A stretch of 64,000 nucleotides of DNA from Sipunculus nudus (Eukaryota > Annelida > Sipuncula > Golfingiida > Sipunculidae), in contig CM049315.1 of NCBI GenBank assembly GCA_026874595.1, positions 39,574,164 through 39,638,163 of the forward strand. The letters are read 5' to 3'. Each line of letters opens with the position of its first letter. Position 1 is the first letter of the stretch. Under the pieces are notes generated by a model. The model did no database searches. It was not told the origin of the DNA and saw only the letters and a program-made list of their open reading frames with translations. This document shows, piece after piece, positions 12,464 to 24,870 of this stretch. Made by a program: the position numbers and the translations under genes.

Positions 12464-12588
12464 GGCGAAATTTAAGATGAACAGTGACGCCTTTTAGATG
12501 GACTAACTAGTTTATTAATATTAACTTATTAATATTAATAACTAGTTAGTCTATCTAAAAGGCGTCACTGTTTATCTTAACTTTCGCT
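12464..12588. mobile_element. Near-perfect palindrome, MITE-like hairpin
   Basis: Two arms of about 60 nt, 'gcgaaatttaagatgaacag' ... 'gactaactagtttattaata' and the inverted partner ending 'cactgtttatcttaactttc', separated by only a few bases. A transcript could fold into one long stem. The right flank continues with 'actacagactaacacggcta', a string I recall from repeats in other animals. A short non-autonomous hairpin transposon is the simplest reading. Confidence 0.65.
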
Positions 12589-15500
12589 TAAACTACAGAC
12601 TAACACGGCTATACCACTTATTTATATGTATATATATATGTGTGTCTGTGTGTTATAACATCTGAACAGACCTCGTGTCATGCATACATTTAAATATTGT
12701 ATAAGCCCGTGGCACACATCTGATGTAGCGAGTTATTCTGGTGGCGGGAACCTTTGTTCACAGGAAAAGGCCACAATATTTGGTCTTGAGTGGTCCCTTC
12801 TACTAACTGTACAGTTCAGGAGGCTCAGTTTTCTCTTGAACAGTGATACGAGGAAAAATCAAAGTAAGCAAAGTCCAAAGAAAAGGATATCAAGGAGGAA
12901 AGGATTAATTAAGTTCTAACTCATCCATCTGATACCAGAGCGGACAGGATATGTTTGTAGCAGTTTAATCTTACTGAATAAACAAGGTCTGGCCAGGGGA
13001 ATTATTGCTATCTACTCATCACCAAAGATAGCTTACACATTGCACAGATCAGGTCTGGGTAATTCAAGGAATACTATTACACCGACAAAGCCAAACTAAG
13101 GGCACTTCAACTTGAATAAACCAAACTTATGGAAGAGGAACAAAAGTAACACACGATCCTACAATCTTAGCTGTATAAGTCCATGAGCACAAACATGTTT
13201 TTCTAAAGTCACTGTAGTCAACATATATGGGGTACCATGGTCCATTGTAAACAATATATGCAGTTTTACTGAAAAAAAAATGATCTAAAGCATCTAAGCA
13301 TCTACTTTCGAGCAATTCAATAAGCACGTAGGTTCATTTGCGAACGTGTGTTTACGCATATATGTGTGTGTGTGTGTGTGTGGACTGTTTTTTGTTGATG
13401 AAATATGAATTTATCAAATTTACTTTCATAGATAATAACAGCGAGTCACTTTTTATTGTTGCTTAATAACAAAGAACATGACAATATCTCGAATACGGTA
13501 TTCAAAGACAAAAGTTAAAATTGCCTTCTTAAACAAGAAAGGCATAGGCTTTTTGTCTGCCTAATTCATTAAGTTCATATTAAATGATTTCCAGTCGTTC
13601 CGCTGTACATATGTTTAAAACAACAATTCATGCAAAACATTCATTGGCCAGCATTATTTATTGTGGCTCCTTTAATCTCCGTCTTATTCAGCAACAAGCG
13701 TCCTGAGTATACAAAACAACATAATAAAAGGGCTATTTGCAATTTTATAATTAATTATTACCAAACAGTCTGAATAATAAAGGGTAATTTTAGAAAGTCT
13801 TGTTTTCATTTTCTTAATCACTAGAATATTATTGCTGAAGATATTCTGGTTATTCAATTGAACAAAAAGGAAAGAATAAAAGCAGCTTTTTAGTCTTATA
13901 ACGTTTTTAGTAAAATGCCCTTTAATCAAATCCTAATTCTCCACACAATGCAATCAACGCATGCAAAAAATGACTTTCATCTAAATTACTTCGATTGAAC
14001 TCTTAATGAACAAACATTCCTCTACACCCACATATCCAGAACGGGCTATATTTCTATGATAGACAAGATTTAATTAATCAGGGGGAAATATTTCCAAAGT
14101 AATACAATGCAGTTACAAGAAAGGGTAATATGTTGTAGGGGTCATGTCCAATATGTGGTGTCTATGAATTAAAAAGATATATTATCCCTTGATACTTTTA
14201 TTAACATAGGGCAGAAAATGCTGATAGTACCAAACATATTGGCTGTTCGTTATGTCTATATGCACCTGTTCATTACAAACATATTCAACAGCGACATCTC
14301 GCGGTAAGATATACGAACCAGAGTTTTGTAAATAGCGTTTTGCAACCAGTGAAATTTGAACTTCCGCACATGTGCAACAAATCACGTTAGTCTTTTTTAC
14401 GTGGACCGTGTTTGCCAACGTCGTGGTGATAAACAGGCTTATACATCCGTTACAGAGGCGTTACAAGAGCATTTTCTAACAGGAATTAAATACATTATTA
14501 ACACATCATTAATATGGACGCAGAGTAAACCAGAAATCACATAAATGTTATGAAATAGGTCAGTGTATAGTTGACTAAGATGTTATGTTAATACGGAGTA
14601 TCTCAAACCACTGCGGCAGTTTTGGCCTTTCTGTGGTTAGGTGGGAGAGTGGCAGCACTAACCATATCGAAAACAGTAATGAAATTTCGAAGAAAAAAAA
14701 ATGTTTTCGTCATTTTTTCAGACACCTCGTCCATCACAAGTTCAATATTGCGTCACTGTCCAATTTAAAGACAAATTGTTTGTGTACTTTCTTAACAATC
14801 AACCTTGTGCGAAAATTAATCTGTTTTAACTCAGTATGTCAGTTAATTTCCCTGCATGCGAGATGATTTTTCAGATATTACTGCAAGTTATAACACCGGC
14901 AAGATATGTAATTTACACCTAAGCGATTATCCACAAGTGTTAGTTGCTCTTTATCAAAAACTTTCTTGTGAATATTTCTGATGAAGAAGCAGGGTTTCTC
15001 TACAGTCGAAAGGTGAAAAGATGGGCTCCCTCCTCTAGGGAGCCGGGTTCCATCCCTGTGTGGCTAGGAGAGTGTGGGGTAGAGATCCCTTAAATGTTGG
15101 TGATATTCCCAGGGTCTTCAAGTTTCCTACACTTTTATATCTACCAAACGGCACCACCTGAGTAATGGAGATTCCCCAAGTTTTGTTTATAAAATTATTT
15201 ATACAATCCATGTACAATCCATGTTGAATAATATAAAGTTTATTTTTACATAGATTAACAGACAGACGGACCGATAAAAAGTAATCATCCTCTCACCTTT
15301 TTATGCAATTCCTAGAGAAATATTTAATACAAGTCACCTCGATTAAATGTCTTGAACGAATGAGTTCTAGAATAATTTACGAAATAACACGCGGACCAGC
15401 CAGGGTATTGATATGGCGGGCGGTAGCTAGATCATCTGGGCTTTGAAGCCTTCATAAATATTATCGGGTGTAATTTAATTAGTGTTCTCAAGGTCTAGGT

Positions 15501-16504
15501 GGCTGCTCATTACCGATAGACACTGCCATTTTATCTAAATTCCAGTAAACCACTCCTATAAATTATTCAAGTCTGCGTGTTATAGTCATATCAATATGGT
15601 CGTTTATATTCATGACGATAATTTAAGAACCATGTGCGGGAGAGCTCCAAGCAAATGTCATCAATAAACCGATTTTTCATGATTTATGGACAACCTAAAG
15701 ATCCTTTCTAAAGTATTTTTTTTATCAAAAACAATTTTAACGATCAGCCGAGGAGCAGCTCTAGTAATTATACGCCCTCGTAATCCAAGTTAAAAGCAAG
15801 TAATTATTAAAACAATAATTTTGATATTACATACCCTTTCAAGATATATTATGACAAGTATACTGTTTTTTAGATAATAGTACCGCACCTGAGACCTCAA
15901 ATATATTTTACTGATTAAAGACATGAAACTGTTCGTGATTTTGATAGCAACTGTCTCTTTTTGAAATATTTTTGTCAGAATAGAAAGCAAATCATATATC
16001 TCATCGACATAACCTATCGAACTCTATCAATAAATTCATATAACAACCCAAATGTGCTTATACTTGTAAGTTAATTATGTGTAGCATTGCCAAACTTGTG
16101 AAACCTGTGTAGTGTAAAATGAAGAACATTATGAAAAAAACCCCAAAACAAATACACAATTATGCCTCAAAAAGGGCGTATACAGAATGGTAGCAATGGT
16201 AGGGGGCGCAGAGAGAAGAGGATAAATTAGTGGAGTCTCACCTCAAATAGAGTAAAAACATTTTGAAAATGTAAGCTGTTATGGAGAAATCTGGGGCAGT
16301 TAATGATGCGAAGCACGACGGTTTTTCGTAATTAGCGCTAAAGGTGCCCCCCCCCCCCTGCAATTCCCAAACTCCTCCCATGTCAAAATAGATACGGAGT
16401 ATGGGTAAAGTAACTATAAACAAGCTATTTTAGTCGTGGTCTTCAAACCTTAGGGAGCGAGTTGGTAATAAATATGTTAAAAACATAACATAAAGCAGAA
16501 AAAG
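12589..16504. other. Intergenic sequence with minor simple repeats
   Basis: Holds a GT microsatellite at about 13356-13382 and a C-tract at about 16347-16357. The segment at 15020-15060 has a short hairpin ('gggctccctcctctagggag' and 'cc'). No gene, tRNA or larger repeat could be supported. Confidence 0.5.
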
Positions 16505-16570
16505 GGGTAGGACGTAGCCTTCTGGTTAAGGCGTTGAACTTTGAAAACGAAGGTATGCGGTTCGACTCCA
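16505..16570 (+). mobile_element. tRNA-derived SINE head with A and B boxes
   Basis: Contains 'tagccttctggttaaggcg', which fits the A box of a tRNA D arm, and about 45 nt downstream GGTTCGACTCC, an exact B box. The spacing matches a tRNA-like pol III promoter. The acceptor stem does not pair and no tRNA 3' end follows, so it is a SINE or tRNA pseudogene rather than an active tRNA. Confidence 0.6.
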
Positions 16571-19500
16571 AAATGATGAAATCTCTTAGAACCTCGAGAT
16601 TCGCTCTTTTACGGGAGGTTATGACAGCTTTATTGTATTCCTGCCTCATGGATAATTCATGAAATCGAGAAAACATAAAAACATAAAACATGGTTATCAT
16701 GATGTCACCAATATCTTTCAATACCAATTCAGTAACACCAACACGCTATGGGTCTGCCCTATGAAAAATAAACTTTCAAATAGAAAATTACATATTGCTT
16801 TCTCCAGTGATTCAATTTTCAATTTTCTAAAATACAAATAAAATGAAATACATGGAAAGTCACCAAATGTATTCATTCCGTCAGTTGACTGCATGTAGTT
16901 GGAAGACCTCTGTCTGTCCAGCTCCTTTACCGAACAAGCTGAACTAAAATGGTGGTTCATCATGTATGTTGGGCTTAGCTATGGTTATAACGATATCATG
17001 ACCAGGTAATTAATTTAACTTTATTTTGTATTTAATAACAATGTTTTTTCTATTGTAATAATATTTTTTAAATAGGTGGCGCATTAATTTCTAGAGGGAT
17101 CTCAAGTAGCGACCGCTTTTGTCCAAATAAGTGCAGCTTTGCTGATTTATAGAATAATTACAAATGCAATGCCCTATTTCTATTTATACGAAACTTTAAA
17201 GCATTACAAAAACTAATTAAAGCTTCATTTTTTTTAATATATTTAATATTTATATATTTTACTATTTGGTTTATAGACATTTTTATTGTAATTTATACCT
17301 AGCGGTCCACTTCATGTATGTTCCCTCGGCAAGTGTCCCATTTGCACCTAGAATAAAACAACCCTGGATCGTTTCCTTGATCGTTTCCTGGACGAAATAA
17401 GAAATTCCAGTACTGTTTGAGATGAATTCAGATAAGTATGAAGCAAAGGTGTCCAGAGGCTTAGCACTAATGGTATGTAGAGGATACTTTAATGAAATCT
17501 TGGCCCTTTCGAAGCCTCACCTCGGCGTACTAGGAGGCTCCTTCAGCCTGTTTACGGTGACAAGCAGGACACTTTCTGAGGGATGTCGCACTCTGGCTGT
17601 CAGTTTATCATGCCCACCGTCCTCAATGACTCATCGTCTACCTTGATCCATCTCAGTACAACTCAGCACCTTTGACGTCAATTGACTGGGGGTGAGATAT
17701 ATATAGGGTCTATCTTCTGAAATGGAGTACATGTGGCCTCTAATATTCTACTATTTATTTATAACATTTTCAAAAATTGGATTAAATTTTAGGAAACTAC
17801 ACAATAGTTTACATATAACTAGGGTCAAATTGGTTTCAGTAAAAACAATTTTTGTTTTTAATTATTTTTCTTTATTCATTCAGGCTTTTCTTCTAAATAT
17901 ACGCCATAGCATCAAAATACGTACACACAAATATATATATATATATATAATATTTAAATTATTGCCTTTAAATTATGTGTATGTATAATGGTATACCTGT
18001 CAAACAAAAAAAAATTATCCTTTGCAGCATCTTCGCAGAAAAATCTCGCAAAAAATCAAGCATCGATGTACTCTTAAGCTAAGCATGACAGAGTACTCGT
18101 CGAGTTCAAGGAGTTTATGCGGTGCTGAAATACACGTACACAATTTATTTGATTAAATCCTCATACCTAAGTCCAATTTCTGTAACAAATTACTCATAGA
18201 CACGAATAAAGGGAGAACAGATATGCGTGTCAATAAAAAAGGCCAGGAGAAGACCATCAGCGATTTTTATATTAGAACAGGTTTATATGTTTATTGTGAC
18301 ATGGTTTAACAAAAAAAATTAAATCATCAATTGTCTTTGGGCTGTTGGCGGCGCAGGGTCGGCCCTTTGTTCACCAGGCAACTATGCTCCCAGTAACCTT
18401 AGTGCCCCAGATCTCTGTTTTTCTTTATTTTATTGTGGAACAATAACATACATGGTGTTCAGTATAAATAAAACAGGATTTGATTGTGTGTGTGAGGCAC
18501 AAGGCGATACATGTGTCCCGATATGTGGAGTTTTTCTTACAGAACAGGTAAGCAAAGAATAAATTCATGAAGTCTCAAGTAATAACTTTTTAGTTGTGAA
18601 CATTCAACGTTTCAACTAACCGTTAAGATCGTGTGGTAACCCGAGACCCTATTGCCAGTTTTGCTTTGGATTTATGTAATATTGGAATTGAAAAATAAAA
18701 TATGAAAATGGGAAGATTATAGAGACTGATATCTCTGTACTGAAGCAAGAGCGAATATCTGAGGTTTTGTAAAGATTTCACCACCATGTGTTTGAGTATC
18801 TGGTCCAAACTCGGAACATTCTGAACTCCTAAATTATAAGGTAACGTCCTACCTTTCATATCATAGGTAAATGTTGACGTATAGATGACTATGGGGTCTC
18901 AGATAGCGGTATATTAATGTTAGGAACGTTAGTAACTGAGCTGGAGTATGACAGATTGTCACGGAGCTGGATATTATTTGCCACTGTATTCTCCGAGGGA
19001 TGACATATTGAGCTGATGAGTCCCTCCATAATTTCACATACGTCAGGCCTGTTTCAGAAAAAGATAAAGATGTATTGTGATCCCACCTTGTTGGCCCTGA
19101 AAGAAATTATCAAGCAATGCCTCTGATATCTGAAATTACGGAAAAGCGTTTGGTAAGGGAAAGAAAGTAACAAGACTTAAGGCCGGATATGAGAGGTTTC
19201 TTTTACTTGTTGGGACGTACAAAAAGTTAAGTTGCAAATAGTTATAATGTAAAGGAAAGGTGAAATGCTCAGCTTCTAAGTTGCATGGATCGTTTTTGTA
19301 GAATAATTACCATACTTTGAGCAGGATTCGACATGTAAAGGATTTGACAAGTTTAACCTGATTGGTCATTTTCAAGCATGCAGCTCAATGGGTCTGATAC
19401 ATAGACGACAGAGAGAACTGCAGTTTTCCTTATAAACGAAAACAGATTTTTGGCCTGGAACTTTATCAGTTTTACATAGTTTTGGACAACATTGTCCGCT

Positions 19501-20212
19501 TTTCTATTTGTTCGTTTTGCTGACACGATTTCAGCCGTTCCCAGGTTACAGAACAACGCCTTATTGGTACTTTACCAGATGTAAACTTATATTGGAAATT
19601 AAACTTGTTGTTAAACCATTCAACAGATACAAAAAAAACCCCCACATTTTTATAGATTGAATAAACCACATTTCAACAGAGGCCGATTTCCAGTAACAGA
19701 GGTAAAACATTGTATGACAGCACTGTTTGGAGCGGCTGAGTGTAGTTTAATAAAGGGCGCTGCAATCGCCCCTTGAAAAAATAAAGTGAAATATCTCGGA
19801 AATCAGATGAAAATATTGGAAATGACCCCCGTTATGATACACATGGCATCGTTTCCAGACAGTGAAGATCTAAACCGTGAATATCTAAGGCGTGGCCAAG
19901 GAGGAGATGCGTGACAAGTCTCGTGTGACTCCCATCAATTATAAAATAAATGTCGGTGTCAGCCATTTAACATCCATAACATTCTTCTTGGTAACATATG
20001 TTCACGACAATCATGAGCATTCGTTATCCTCTCCTCTTGGTGCATCGTGTATATTTAGCCGATGAGTCCTTAGCGTCTACATGAACCATCGGATAACTCC
20101 TTAATTGGATGAATGGGTTATGTTGGGTTGAGGGCAATGGCCGTTAATACTTTTAAGAGCTGTAATAAAATCATTTCTGAAGATTCAAACATTTTGAAAA
20201 AATTCAGACTTT
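16571..20212. other. Intergenic sequence, nothing recognised
   Basis: AT-rich, with a short TA tract at about 17932-17950. No convincing coding frame or RNA gene. Confidence 0.5.
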
Positions 20213-20335
20213 GATAGTTCAGACTTTGGAAATAATTTATCCAAAACTATTGGTATAGTCTTTTTCAGTCTTTAGCCTTTTTTCAGACAGTAAGTATTTA
20301 CCCACGGGCTTGTCTCAGTTCAGAGGTCAACACAA
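20213..20335. repeat. Direct repeat left of the LINE fragment
   Basis: 'cagactttggaaataattta' and 'tccaaaact' here recur at about 21285-21400 ('cagactttggaaatatttta', 'tccaaaact', 'gcagacagt', 'cagttca'). The two copies bracket the LINE remnant and are diverged, so this is a segmental duplication rather than a target-site duplication. Confidence 0.6.
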
Positions 20336-20726
20336 ATTCTCGCCAGTCCAGTGAATCAAAGTGAAGGAAGTACGTAAGATTATTTAGGAAATGGTGTAAC
20401 AACACTGTTATACACAGGTAACATTTGATTTTACACTCGTCATCTTTTAAAATCTTCCATTTTTTCTTGAGGTAATCCAGGTGAAAATCATGGATTTTAA
20501 GAAGAACAAGAAGAACAAGTGTTTTATTCAAGAAAAAGGCCTCAGGCCCAAAGTTCCTACAAGAATAATACATCAATAGTACTCAAAGATATGAAGGAAC
20601 GTCAAATAATTAAATAAGTAAAGAGATAAATAAATGATTTCAAAACATTTAAATAACAAGCTTCTTAAATATATCTTATGGAATAGTGAGCATATATATG
20701 GATTTCTGTTTAACGGTACACGATTA

Positions 20727-21047
20727 TTATGATGTGGCATTATACACCAAAAACATTGATCTTTTCTTGAAAGCATGAAAAATGTAGGCTGCTAATTGAA
20801 CTATCTGAAACATTTCGTCCATATTAAGCAATTTTCTAAAATTATATTCATTAGGTTCATGGTATGTTATTGGCAAATATTTATTACGCAAATCCGTGTA
20901 CATAGGACATTCTAGCAAAAAATGTGCTTCATCTTCAATAATATTAAAACCTTTCTTAAAACAATATTCACAGATCCTCTCTTCTCTGTTGATACCCAAT
21001 TGACGGCCAACTTCTATAGCTAACTTATGACTAGAACATCTAATCAT
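20727..21047 (-). pseudogene. Non-LTR retrotransposon ORF2 C-terminal remnant
   Basis: A 106-residue frame reads like the tail of a LINE reverse transcriptase. A 'RCSSHKLAIEVGR' start is followed by a CCHC-type zinc-binding pattern (CEYC ... H-x4-C in 'EDEAHFLLECPMY') and a final 'FHAFKKR' helix. This 'HxLxIExGR ... CxxC ... EDExHFLxxCPxY' string is typical of the domain after the RT in I/L1-like elements, as I recall it from cnidarian and molluscan copies. There is an in-frame stop just upstream and no RT domain nearby, so it is a fragment and not expressed as a working element. Confidence 0.75.
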
Positions 21048-21284
21048 GGATTAATTCTAATAGGAAAAAAATCGAAATTTATGAAAGCAATAATCGGCAG
21101 ACTTTTGGCTCGAAACAGGGATTGATACCGGATTTGAGGAAGAGGGAGGCTAAAGGATTGTAGACAGATTTTAAAAATTCAAGCTGCATGGCACAATTTT
21201 GGGTAGTTTAAAATGCATAATGATATGAAATTTTTTTTTTCATATTAAGTGATTGTATTACCTATCTGTAAGGCAAAAAAAAAT

Positions 21285-21400
21285 CTTCAGACTTTGGAAA
21301 TATTTTATCCAAAACTAAAAAACTGTCGTTAACAGTAATTTAACTTTTTTTGCAGACAGTGTTTATCAATAGACTTGGTTCAGTTCATGTGTCAACGTTT
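21285..21400. repeat. Direct repeat right of the LINE fragment
   Basis: Partner of about 20213-20335, in the same orientation. Confidence 0.6.
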
Positions 21401-24400
21401 AACTCGGATCATCTTTCAAAATGTTCGATTGTTTTCTTACTTTAAGGCACACGTGTGGCTCCAAGGTTGTTCACTCATTATCAACCTCTCTGCGTGTAAA
21501 AGAACTGAGAAGACCTTTGACCTTGAATATGCTGGAGTTACGCGCACAAGGTTTCCTATTTTATGGCTTTCAAAGAGGAAGCCAAATAGCTGTAACGAGC
21601 GAAGCTTGCTCGAACTGCTGCTTCAGACTGGGTGGTTTGGCACTTTTACAGAAACACAAAGAACTGCCTGGGAAACCTATATAGATTGGCAGAGAGACTC
21701 TCAGGCCATGGAGTGACTGACTCCTGTGAGAATTCTTCATTGAGAAAATGTCTAAATGACAGTCATGAAAACTCACATGAATCACTCGACCTAACAATAT
21801 AAGCATTTAGTCCAGACATCCCCATCCCCGGAGGTATTAATGTTATTTTGTATAATCGATTTTCGTAATAGCTCAGAGGACTGAGAAGTTGCAGGTTTGA
21901 CACAATCTAGGTCTAAATTGATTGTTCCATTTCCCAAAGGTTTGGCGGGTGTAAGCCTCACCGAATAATGGAGGAGAAAAAGTGACATTTGGGTTTGGCA
22001 TGTCCGATTCCCGCGGGTTGATCTTTGTGTCATATGCTTAGCCCGAACAACTGGGCGAACACCGTTTTTATGACTGCGATGCCATGCATGGGAAACATGT
22101 CAAAACGTCACTGTAGGGCGTGCCAGCTAGTCACTGAACCGAATTAACTTTACATCTTAATGTGACACGTCGGATGTTTGTTTTGATGCATTCTGTGAAT
22201 CTAGCATTTACGCGAAATTAGATGTTTAAGACGTTTCTGACTACATTATTCCAATTAATGTTCATCCTTTACAATACATTGATTCAGATAAATACTTTTG
22301 CAGTTACTGTTGTTGTCTAAACCTTGTTTTGACTTGCGACATTCGTTTTGACTTTATACGCAAAAAAGCAGACCCCTGGAGTGGTTTCGAAATTTTTGCG
22401 AGGTCAGGGTTTGATAAGGGCATTGGAATACGAGAGGAAATGCAAAACGCAAAAAGAGTTTGGTGACCGGAAGTAGATGCCAGAGGGATACCGGTAAAGT
22501 AGGATACCGGTAGATATGAAAATTGCATTTGCAGGATTTTACACTCTTCCATGCGGTGTTATGACTTCATAATACGATATCCACTCTCGACACACACACA
22601 CTTCTACACCTACATAGAACATACACATAAAATGTGAAGCTGATATTACTACTACCAGCCCGATGGCTTTCACATATATGGGGTGGTAATATGTCGCCGC
22701 ATAACACACAAATCGTAAAGCCCTTGTTTTCATCAGTCAAAGTACAGCTTAACATATCAACATTGCTTCTCTTTTGGCACTTGAATTTCTAAGAGACATG
22801 TCACCAATGGTTTAATAATTGAAGCTTATGCATGCCAATCCCTCTGGACATAAGAATACAAGGTGAACATAATAATATTTACTTTGTTTCAATTCTTTAA
22901 GCTTTCTACATTTTTATTTTATTGAATGGATTAACAATATTATGGGTTCATATTTCATCGATGACATAAAATTCAAATAAGGGCCGTTGGCCCGTTGAAA
23001 ATACGTTTAAGTGCCTGGTAATTGTTTTGTGTCCTGTGGGTTTCACAGATTTGTATGGACAGTTCGAAGGTTTCTGCAATAGACACCTGCTCCTCTGTCA
23101 AGTGATTATTTGTTTGTCAAATCTTATACATAATAGGCAGATTCATTTTGATAGAAAACGGTTAATTTAAAAGCATAATATAATAACAAACACCTGATAA
23201 ATTCCCTGTATGTTTTGTGAATATAACTATAATAAATACCATTTTTTAGAGTGGGTTAATTAACATGAATCCCTTGTTACGTGATATGACAAAAGAGTAA
23301 CATGCTGATAGTGCTCGCATCTTGGTGTACATTCTCAAATTGACGAGCGTATTTTAAATTTAGAAGAGTAAATCTCCTCATGATAAATTTATCTGATGGT
23401 GCTGTGTTGTAAAAGCCGAAGAGATTTCAGCCGGAAAATTCATTCTCCTAACGTTTATTTCTGCAAAGAAATAGTAACAACAAGTTAGCACTACTTTTAA
23501 GAGGGCATATACCCCCCCCCCCCTTCCAGCGGCCAGACGTTTCGACGTGAAAACACTACTTTTTAAAGAACTAACTAATCCTTCCGGAACCTACGCTGCA
23601 GTACCGGATAAGAGTATATGTAATTCAGCCTCACTCGGTAGTCGGATAGTCTGCCCTCCCGTTCAGGCTGAAGTAGGTCATTTTTAGAAACCGGGGAGGG
23701 GGGGGGGGGGGTGGTGGTTAAAAGATCACAGATTAATCAGAATAAAAGGCCACGGGGCATACAGTTACAAACATTATTCAACATCAAGGTATTTTTTAAC
23801 GATTGAACAGAACTGTCTGATCTAATTATACAATCTGACTGTTAAATAACATAGCTTCCTCTCTGTTTGGTGGGCACAAAAACCATAAGGTCTAAAAATT
23901 AATTAAGGCTTTACATGCTTTATCTCACAAGTTTAAGGGCACAAAGCTGTTTAGAGAAAAATTTACTAATTTTATTTCCCAATTTGTGTTCATCCTACAA
24001 TCCTGTTTTGTGTGCAATACCAACCTCTTCCATTTTTAAATTGAGATCTTTATCACATGTAAATTATTCAGACGGTGAAACGGTCATACAGTATACATTC
24101 CAATAACATAATCAGTATGTTTATATAAATATGTATATATATTGTTACTTTTTAAAGAATAATTTGAACTGCTGTTTGGTTCTTTTATTTTTTTTCCTTT
24201 AAGGCTTATGTATAGCAGTGGAATACCCTAGAGAGTAAAAAATATCATCTTGATGAATATCCTACCCTCCCCAGGGCAAGGAAAAGAATAAGCCAATTTA
24301 GTGTATGTAATTAATAAAGGTCTATTGTACACAATGAAAAGTATTTTTCATTCCTTACGACCCTGGAGTAAAAGAATGCTGATGCGTGGGCCCTAATCAA

Positions 24401-24425
24401 CAAAATACACATTTTTTATGCTATT
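21401..24425. other. Intergenic sequence with homopolymer tracts
   Basis: Contains a C tract (23512-23523) and a G tract (23698-23711) about 190 bp apart, plus a short CA run near 22590. No gene is supported; overlapping short frames at 21375-21806 on both strands have no recognisable domain. Confidence 0.5.
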
Positions 24426-24429
24426 AACA

Positions 24430-24870
24430 TGGGTCTATTCCAGGACAGCACACAGGTCTGCTCCAGCAGAGCACTGCTCCGAGAGAGAGCACATGCATGT
24501 CCCAGGAGAGCACAGCTCTAGTAAAGCACTCAAGCCTGTTAGAGCAGAGCACTGCTTCAGCAGAGTACACAGGTCTGCTCCAGGCAAACATACTGCCCTT
24601 GTTCTGCTTAAGAAAACCTGCTTCTAATATACAGATAGGCGTGCTCCATCACAGCACTAATTAAAATAACTGGAACTGCTCATTTTGACGTGAATCACTG
24701 CTCAAATCTGCTGAGCAATACAGGATTATACATGGTAAGTTGGGTAGCAGACTTTCAACATACAATCCGTAGGTCTTGGAGCATATATACAGCATATGCT
24801 ATAACTGTACCGAATACCTGCTGCAGATCTGCTGAAAACACTGCTCCGGTTATCTGCTGTACCCTATTTG
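24430..24870. repeat. Degenerate AGCAC/CTGCT short repeat field
   Basis: Repeated variants of 'gctccagcagagcactgctc', 'agagcacag' and 'acaggtctgctcc' occur through the stretch, with spacing that decays to the right. The plus-strand frame over it is repeat-derived. Confidence 0.6.

Noticed and set aside
12141-12464. Overlapping frames with Tyr/Ile runs
   Set aside because: Dominated by the TA microsatellite and open on both strands for that reason.
15020-15075. Possible tRNA-like B box ('gggttccatccc')
   Set aside because: No A box at the right distance and the string belongs to a small local hairpin.
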